A stretch of 37,671 nucleotides of DNA. Source: an uncultured Paraprevotella sp. (GTDB taxonomy: Bacteria; Bacteroidota; Bacteroidia; Bacteroidales; Bacteroidaceae). The notes beneath the pieces were generated by a model that worked only from the letters and a program-made list of their open reading frames with translations, searched no databases and had not been told where the DNA came from. Position 1 is the stretch's first letter, and each line of letters opens with the position of its first letter. The DNA lies in contig CALUKY010000022.1 in the NCBI GenBank assembly GCA_944321345.1, positions 1 to 37,671 on the forward strand, read 5' to 3'. The position numbers and the translations under genes were made by a program. This document shows, piece after piece, positions 32,980 through 37,671 of the stretch.

Positions 32980-35900
32980 CAGGAACCGAGTCGTTCCTGA
33001 GGATGTCTGTCCGTTTTCGTCTGGATATCCGGAACAGGTCTTTCCATGATCTGAAATCCTTTTTGAACTGGATACCGATACCTTGCGTCGTTAAAGACGA
33101 TTTGGTAAAATACCGGTCGTTGGTTTCGCTGTAGGCCTTTAAGGAAAGGTTCCCGTTTGGAGTCAGCAGCCATTGGATGTCAAAGTCACCGATAAAGTTG
33201 GATGACTTGTAGGTATTGGTATTATCCCGATATCCAAAGTTTCCATTGATAAGCAACCGGTTGTTCAACAGGCGTCCGGAGAGCAGGCCTTCCACGTCCA
33301 TATCGCTCCATCCCTGTTCGCCGGTACTCAGGTTGGTTCCGAAATTCCAGTTGTTGTTTCCGATAATGTTTGAAAGCATTTCGTTAAGCTGTCCGCTCAA
33401 GGTGGAAGACAGCAGGGACTTCATGGCTACAGATGACTGGCTTTGGTTCGGATTGTTGTAATCATAGGTGTAGAATCGTCCGATACCCAGCAGGTAAATG
33501 ATCTGCATGTTCTTTTCCTCCTCGGTGCTGATCAGGCTCTTGACCATACGCTTCTCGTCTTCATTGACGTTGGGGATGTCAAAGTCAAAACCGATATGCG
33601 GCTGTCTGGCCTTACCGGTGATGTTCATCAGACAGTTTACGCGCACGTTATTCTGGCTGAAAGTACTTCCGGAACTCAGGTCGTTGAGCGATACCGAAGG
33701 AACACTGTATACGGCCTGCAGGTTCAGGCTTGCTTCATTCGGGTCGCCTCCAAATACGATGTTTCCTCCCGGCACCAGGACAAAATCCTTGCGGATAACA
33801 TCTTGAAGAGACAGTTTGTATACTCCCTCCTGTACTCTGACAGTGCCGTACATCTGGAATTTGCCTTTATTATAGAACGTCGCTTTGACATTTCCGCTTC
33901 CCTTGACGGAAATATAGTCTCCGGAGCGCGCGTCCATCAGGATTTTCATGGTGGCACGGGGAGTGATATGCAGGTTAAAGTTTACCCGTACATCATTACT
34001 GTTTTCCGGTTGCGCCATGTTGCTTGTTGCCGTATTGTTGTCATCGTCATCATTTTCTTCCCGCTGATCATATTCCAACAGGAGGTTGGGTGTTTCCTTT
34101 TTCCTGTTTGGAGAAACGAACTTGACAAACTGGTTTTCTGTAAGTACATCCGGTCGTGACAGATTATACATGAATAATGTATGTTCTTCGGGCCAGGCGT
34201 CAATATCCACATTCAGAATGCCTGGAGCACCGTTGATGCCAATGCTGCCGGATGCGATTGCGGTACCGCAGAACAGTTCATCTCCGAAATCTTCCTGGTT
34301 GTAGGCCAGGACCTGATCTGCTTTAATGTCAAGGTCGTATGTCAGATTTGAAAAATGATCGTGACTCAATGTACCGTTGATGATCGCTTTATGTCCTTCG
34401 GTTTGCGTTCCTCCGTCCTGATCGTATATCAGCGCGTCCTTGAACATGATTTTTCCGGGGCGTATGGTTACCGTATTCCCGTACATGTGATATCTGGTAT
34501 TCAGAATATCCACTTTCATGTTCGCTTCTTTTACAAGCATGTCTCCTTCGATGTCAATACCGCCAAAGGGACCGAATACCCGAAGCTGTCCGCTGGTTCG
34601 CCCTTGCAGATCCGTGAATATTCCGGCAGTATATTGGTTCAGGAAGTAAAGATTCGTGTTGTCTGCCGTGATTTTCAGGTCCAGACCGCTTCCTGCATCG
34701 TGTCCCGGGGTGATTGTTCCCTCAACCAGAGTCGTGCTGTGGCTTGTGGAATCGTTTATATGTGCATCCAGGTAAATCGACTTCATGCTTTTTTTCCAGG
34801 TGGCATAGGCGTTCAAGAATCCCATCTGTGCTTGGTTGAATGTGAAATCCCGTACATTCAGATAGGCTTCTATTGTAGGATCCTGTCTTAAGTCATGAGC
34901 GTATACCTTTCCGGTTGCAAATCCGTCAAATTCCACGGCATGGAAATTGATCATGTTAAAGACGTATTGCAGGTTTATGTTTTTCAGACTGGCAACCAAT
35001 GTGTCGTTTTCCTGATCGGATACCATTCCGTTGATGCTCAGATACCGGTCGGCAGACTGGTCTATCAGAAACCGGTTGATATGCACATAGCCGGGTTTGA
35101 TTTCAATTCTGGCAGGATGCACATTCCACAGTGAGTCATGGATTACGATCGAACTCGGTCGGAAATCTATGACCGTTTGTGTCTGGTTTTCTTCGGTCTT
35201 TTCGAACGAGGCGTTCAGAGCGATATTTCCCGAGTAACTTTTATTGTTTGGGATGTTCCAGTGCAAGTTATGGTATAGAATACCGTCTCGGATATCGGTA
35301 TCCAGTCCGATATTCACCATGCTTTTTCCCATTTCTCTGGACAGGGAGATGTAACCGTTCAGGAATTTGTTGCTGCCGGAATAATCCATGTTCACTTTCT
35401 TGAAGTTTTCAGATCCGTAAAGAACATGCGGGGCATTCAGCTGCATTTGAAGCAGATCCTTCTTGCTGTTATAGGATGCCTGCAGATAGGCAGCCTGCTT
35501 GAAAGTTATCGGAATATCAAGAAGATATTTCAGTACATCCAGATTCTGCACATGTACCGTAGCTGTTATTTGGCTGTCTCGTACTTTTTTCTTTTCCGGT
35601 GTTTTCATGAGTCCGGGCAAATATTCGCTTATGGAATATTTTATGTTCTGCACCAGGTCCTTGAAAGTGAAGTTTCCTTCGATGGCAGCTTGCAGGAAAT
35701 CGCTTTGCAGCTTGATGTTGCGAGTCTGGTCGTCCTTTTTTTGCCAGTCTAATAGCAGATTTCCGAAATGATGCTGCTCGTTTTCATCCTGAACGGTAAA
35801 GTTCTGGATGCTGAGCGTTCCGTTCAGGTCGTCTGCCTGCAATCCCGAAAAGTTTGCTTCAATTGCGGTAGTGAATGCTCTTCCGGCAAGTTTCGGAGTC

Positions 35901-37420
35901 AGTTTCAGGTCGTAAGGAGAAACCTTGTCCAGTTCTATGGACAGGTTTACCTGCGGTTTTCTCAGATAGGGGTTGATACTGCCGCTCAGGAGAATACTTC
36001 CATTCGGGTCTTTCATCGAAATATTTCCTTTGAATCCCGTGTGGCTGTATTTTCCGTCTATCTTGATATTCTGGTAATTATAGGTTTTGTATTCGAAGTT
36101 TCTGATGACTCCCTGAGCCGTAATTTGAGGTATCTTGTTTTTCAAACTGCCGTTTATCCTTAGATTGAACGTCAGGGCGCCAAAATCACTTTCAGGTCCC
36201 AGTATTTTGTTTACCTGCAACTTTTGGGATGCAATGTCGCCTTTGAACTGTCGGGTGCCGTTGAAAGTTCCGTCAATGGATAAGGTTCCCGCAGAAGTTT
36301 TGATTTTTCCCTGGGCGTTTATTCCATGCCGGTTACCTTTCAGGTCACCGGTAAAATCAACAAACTCGGCGCGTTCGATAAACGGAACAGCTCCGGCAAT
36401 CTGTTTCCTCAGCTCTTCGGGAAGTAGTTGGATCACGTTCTGATTTATGTTCAGTTTCAGTGATGAAACATAGAATTTCCGCTTCTCCTTGCTGTCTATC
36501 TGGAACAGAAACAGTCGGGAGTTTATATCCAGTTCTTTTTTGGGGGTAAAGAGATGGATATGGTTAAAATATGTATTCTTGTTTTTTAATTCTCCGTGAA
36601 GGTTCAGATGGATGGGTTCCTTTATTCCCTGCAAGACAGGTGCAAAGCATGCCAGATCATGAAGGCTGATCTGCGACTCCTTTATATCTATGCCGGCTTT
36701 CAAGCCGTCGAACCAGTTGTTCCATCCGATAAACTGGGGGGAGTCCGGATAGTTTGCATGAAGGGAGTCGATGAGCAGAGTACTGAGAGGCAGTTCTATT
36801 TTCAGATTTGTCAGGTTGGCCTGCTTTCTGTTTGCCAGAAGTCTGAATTGCATCTGTTTTAAATGAATGCCCGAATGTTCCTGGAATGACAGGCGTTTAA
36901 CCTGAAAGTTTAAAGAATCCTTGGTAAATGCTTTCAGGGCAATATTGGTACTTAATTTCCGGATATGTACGTGTGCCGGGTTAAAACGTCCCGGAGTTTC
37001 GGCAATAAATCTTTTGTTATAGCAAACTTCTCCTCTTCGGATCAGGATAGAGTTGATGCGCAGATTCAGGTCCTTCTTTTGGGTGGAATCTGATGAGGCC
37101 AAGGCGTCAATGATAAATTGAAGGTTGGTCTTTTCTTTGGGATTATTCTGGTAAATATTTATGTAACAGCCGAATAGCTGAGTATTCTTGATGGTTATTT
37201 TCCCTTTTAGGGTGGCCATGATGTCGAGCTTGGCCGAGAGGCGTGTGGCACGCAACAGGGTGTCCTGTTGCTGGTCCTTGATCAGCACATCATCCAGAAT
37301 AATCCGGTTCAGGAGTCCTACGTCAGTACGTCCGATCTGTATTTCCGTGTTCAGGTACTCCGAAAGCTGATGGGCCAGAAGTGAGGATATGCGTATCTGT
37401 ATTGCTGGAAGATTCAGCAA
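32972..37420 (-). CDS. tamB: TamB-like envelope translocation/assembly protein
   Basis: This protein, at least 1,482 residues long, has the TamB/AsmA-like pattern: a short membrane anchor, over 1,000 residues of repetitive beta-strand sequence and the conserved C-terminal TamB (DUF490) domain (about residues 1050-1450), with GSITINGTLSH-like repeats and NIVFGGDPNEASLNLQAVYSVP. TamB works with a BamA-type partner in outer-membrane protein insertion and is also linked to phospholipid transport between membranes. The last usual start codon is TTG at 37420, but the frame stays open to 37519 and the upstream codons encode RRLIGYIVTLYLLGLLLL, an obvious membrane helix. The true start is therefore upstream at a non-ATG codon, perhaps ATC at 37492. 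No bamA-like gene is adjacent. Confidence 0.9.
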   Translation of the reverse strand: MLNLPAIQIRISSLLAHQLSEYLNTEIQIGRTDVGLLNRIILDDVLIKDQQQDTLLRATRLSAKLDIMATLKGKITIKNTQLFGCYINIYQNNPKEKTNLQFIIDALASSDSTQKKDLNLRINSILIRRGEVCYNKRFIAETPGRFNPAHVHIRKLSTNIALKAFTKDSLNFQVKRLSFQEHSGIHLKQMQFRLLANRKQANLTNLKIELPLSTLLIDSLHANYPDSPQFIGWNNWFDGLKAGIDIKESQISLHDLACFAPVLQGIKEPIHLNLHGELKNKNTYFNHIHLFTPKKELDINSRLFLFQIDSKEKRKFYVSSLKLNINQNVIQLLPEELRKQIAGAVPFIERAEFVDFTGDLKGNRHGINAQGKIKTSAGTLSIDGTFNGTRQFKGDIASQKLQVNKILGPESDFGALTFNLRINGSLKNKIPQITAQGVIRNFEYKTYNYQNIKIDGKYSHTGFKGNISMKDPNGSILLSGSINPYLRKPQVNLSIELDKVSPYDLKLTPKLAGRAFTTAIEANFSGLQADDLNGTLSIQNFTVQDENEQHHFGNLLLDWQKKDDQTRNIKLQSDFLQAAIEGNFTFKDLVQNIKYSISEYLPGLMKTPEKKKVRDSQITATVHVQNLDVLKYLLDIPITFKQAAYLQASYNSKKDLLQMQLNAPHVLYGSENFKKVNMDYSGSNKFLNGYISLSREMGKSMVNIGLDTDIRDGILYHNLHWNIPNNKSYSGNIALNASFEKTEENQTQTVIDFRPSSIVIHDSLWNVHPARIEIKPGYVHINRFLIDQSADRYLSINGMVSDQENDTLVASLKNINLQYVFNMINFHAVEFDGFATGKVYAHDLRQDPTIEAYLNVRDFTFNQAQMGFLNAYATWKKSMKSIYLDAHINDSTSHSTTLVEGTITPGHDAGSGLDLKITADNTNLYFLNQYTAGIFTDLQGRTSGQLRVFGPFGGIDIEGDMLVKEANMKVDILNTRYHMYGNTVTIRPGKIMFKDALIYDQDGGTQTEGHKAIINGTLSHDHFSNLTYDLDIKADQVLAYNQEDFGDELFCGTAIASGSIGINGAPGILNVDIDAWPEEHTLFMYNLSRPDVLTENQFVKFVSPNRKKETPNLLLEYDQREENDDDDNNTATSNMAQPENSNDVRVNFNLHITPRATMKILMDARSGDYISVKGSGNVKATFYNKGKFQMYGTVRVQEGVYKLSLQDVIRKDFVLVPGGNIVFGGDPNEASLNLQAVYSVPSVSLNDLSSGSTFSQNNVRVNCLMNITGKARQPHIGFDFDIPNVNEDEKRMVKSLISTEEEKNMQIIYLLGIGRFYTYDYNNPNQSQSSVAMKSLLSSTLSGQLNEMLSNIIGNNNWNFGTNLSTGEQGWSDMDVEGLLSGRLLNNRLLINGNFGYRDNTNTYKSSNFIGDFDIQWLLTPNGNLSLKAYSETNDRYFTKSSLTTQGIGIQFKKDFRSWKDLFRISRRKRTDILRNDSVPEK

Positions 37421-37566
37421 TAACAGGCCTAAAAGATATAATGTTACAATATATCCGATCAGGCGTCGGGTTATTTTCTTGAGCGTTTTGATATTTTTAG
37501 AATATTTTGATAGACGAAATTACAATTTTCTTTGGATAAACCTTTCCCTTTTTCTATTATTTTACG

Positions 37567-37574
37567 TAAATTTG
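37567..37574 (+). promoter_or_regulatory. Bacteroidota -7 promoter element (nqrA)
   Basis: TAAATTTG matches TAnnTTTG, 38 bases before the ATG at 37613; TTTC at 37543-37546 with a 20-base spacer is a near -33. It would start the nqr operon. Confidence 0.6.
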
Positions 37575-37612
37575 CGCCGTTTTAATTAAAACCATTTTTA
37601 TAATCCAAATAT

Positions 37613-37671
37613 ATGGCAAGTGTAATTAAATTACGTAAGGGTCTTGATGTCAATCTCAAGGGCAAAGCCGC
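37613..37671 (+). CDS. nqrA: Na+-translocating NADH:quinone reductase subunit A (5' fragment)
   Basis: Only the first 19 codons plus two bases are in the window, reading MASVIKLRKGLDVNLKGKA. This is nearly identical to the N-terminus of NqrA as known from Bacteroides (MANVIKLRKGLDINLKGKA-like), including the RKGLD core. NqrA is the soluble quinone-interacting subunit of the sodium-pumping NADH dehydrogenase. A good promoter element lies upstream. The gene continues beyond the window, so integrity cannot be judged. Confidence 0.85.
   Translation, partial: MASVIKLRKGLDVNLKGKA

Noticed and set aside
1-37671. Mobile elements, CRISPR arrays, tRNA genes or phage genes
   Set aside because: No direct-repeat arrays, transposase or integrase motifs, or tRNA cloverleaf signatures were found on either strand by reading.

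Overview
This window is chromosomal DNA from a member of the Bacteroidales, most likely Bacteroides or a close relative. The evidence is a short primary sigma factor without region 1.1, many upstream elements of the form TAnnTTTG (the Bacteroidota -7 box) with few clear Shine-Dalgarno sequences, Bacteroidota-specific families (Porin_10, DUF4421, DUF4468, T9SS-plug/DUF5103), an archaeal-type prolyl-tRNA synthetase, and the first codons of a Bacteroides-like nqrA at the right edge. I see no transposase, integrase, tRNA, rRNA operon, CRISPR array or prophage gene; it reads as core genome.

Layout from left to right. 36-2167 (-): a Gfo/Idh/MocA oxidoreductase overlapping a DUF4421 outer-membrane-type protein. 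2399-3331 (+): a polytopic membrane protein of unknown role. 3437-5647 (-): a Porin_10 beta-barrel. 5732-8963 (-): a six-gene 2-oxoacid:ferredoxin oxidoreductase operon (TPR protein, ferredoxin, alpha, a small two-helix membrane protein, beta, gamma). 9259-9876 (-): a secreted DUF4468 protein. 9966-16344 (-): an efflux and signalling operon (TolC-like, MacA-like, MacB-like ATPase and permease, then a LytS-like kinase and LytTR regulator). 16500-17114 (+): riboflavin synthase.

17222-19355 (-) is the most unusual part: a tightly overlapping cassette of a secreted 143-aa protein, an HprK-like kinase, a soluble S24/S26-like peptidase with an apparent Ser-His-Asp arrangement, and a PqqD-like peptide chaperone. 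The combination resembles peptide-modification (RiPP-like) logic, but no precursor peptide is visible. 19649-22221 (-): primary sigma factor RpoD and the periplasmic protease HtrA. 22440-22805 (+): RNase P RNA, running directly into a YihY/BrkB membrane protein. 24229-25860 (-): a D-2-hydroxyacid dehydrogenase and a TRIC-type channel. 25959-27215 (-): a T9SS-plug family protein. 27296-28174 (+): a DUF1460 amidase-like protein, ending one base from the convergent mtgA. 28176-29623 (-): an OmpA-like lipoprotein and the monofunctional transglycosylase MtgA. 29745-32835 (+): proS and a ThrE-type exporter. 32972 to about 37490 (-): a TamB-like envelope assembly protein whose start codon is not ATG. 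37613 onward (+): nqrA, cut by the window edge.

The themes are anaerobic energy metabolism (KOR complex, Na+-NQR), envelope building and quality control (MtgA, OmpA-like, TamB, HtrA, porin, DUF1460), efflux with a linked two-component system, and core transcription and RNA processing (rpoD, rnpB). Operons are separated by strong hairpins, several of them perfect and bidirectional.
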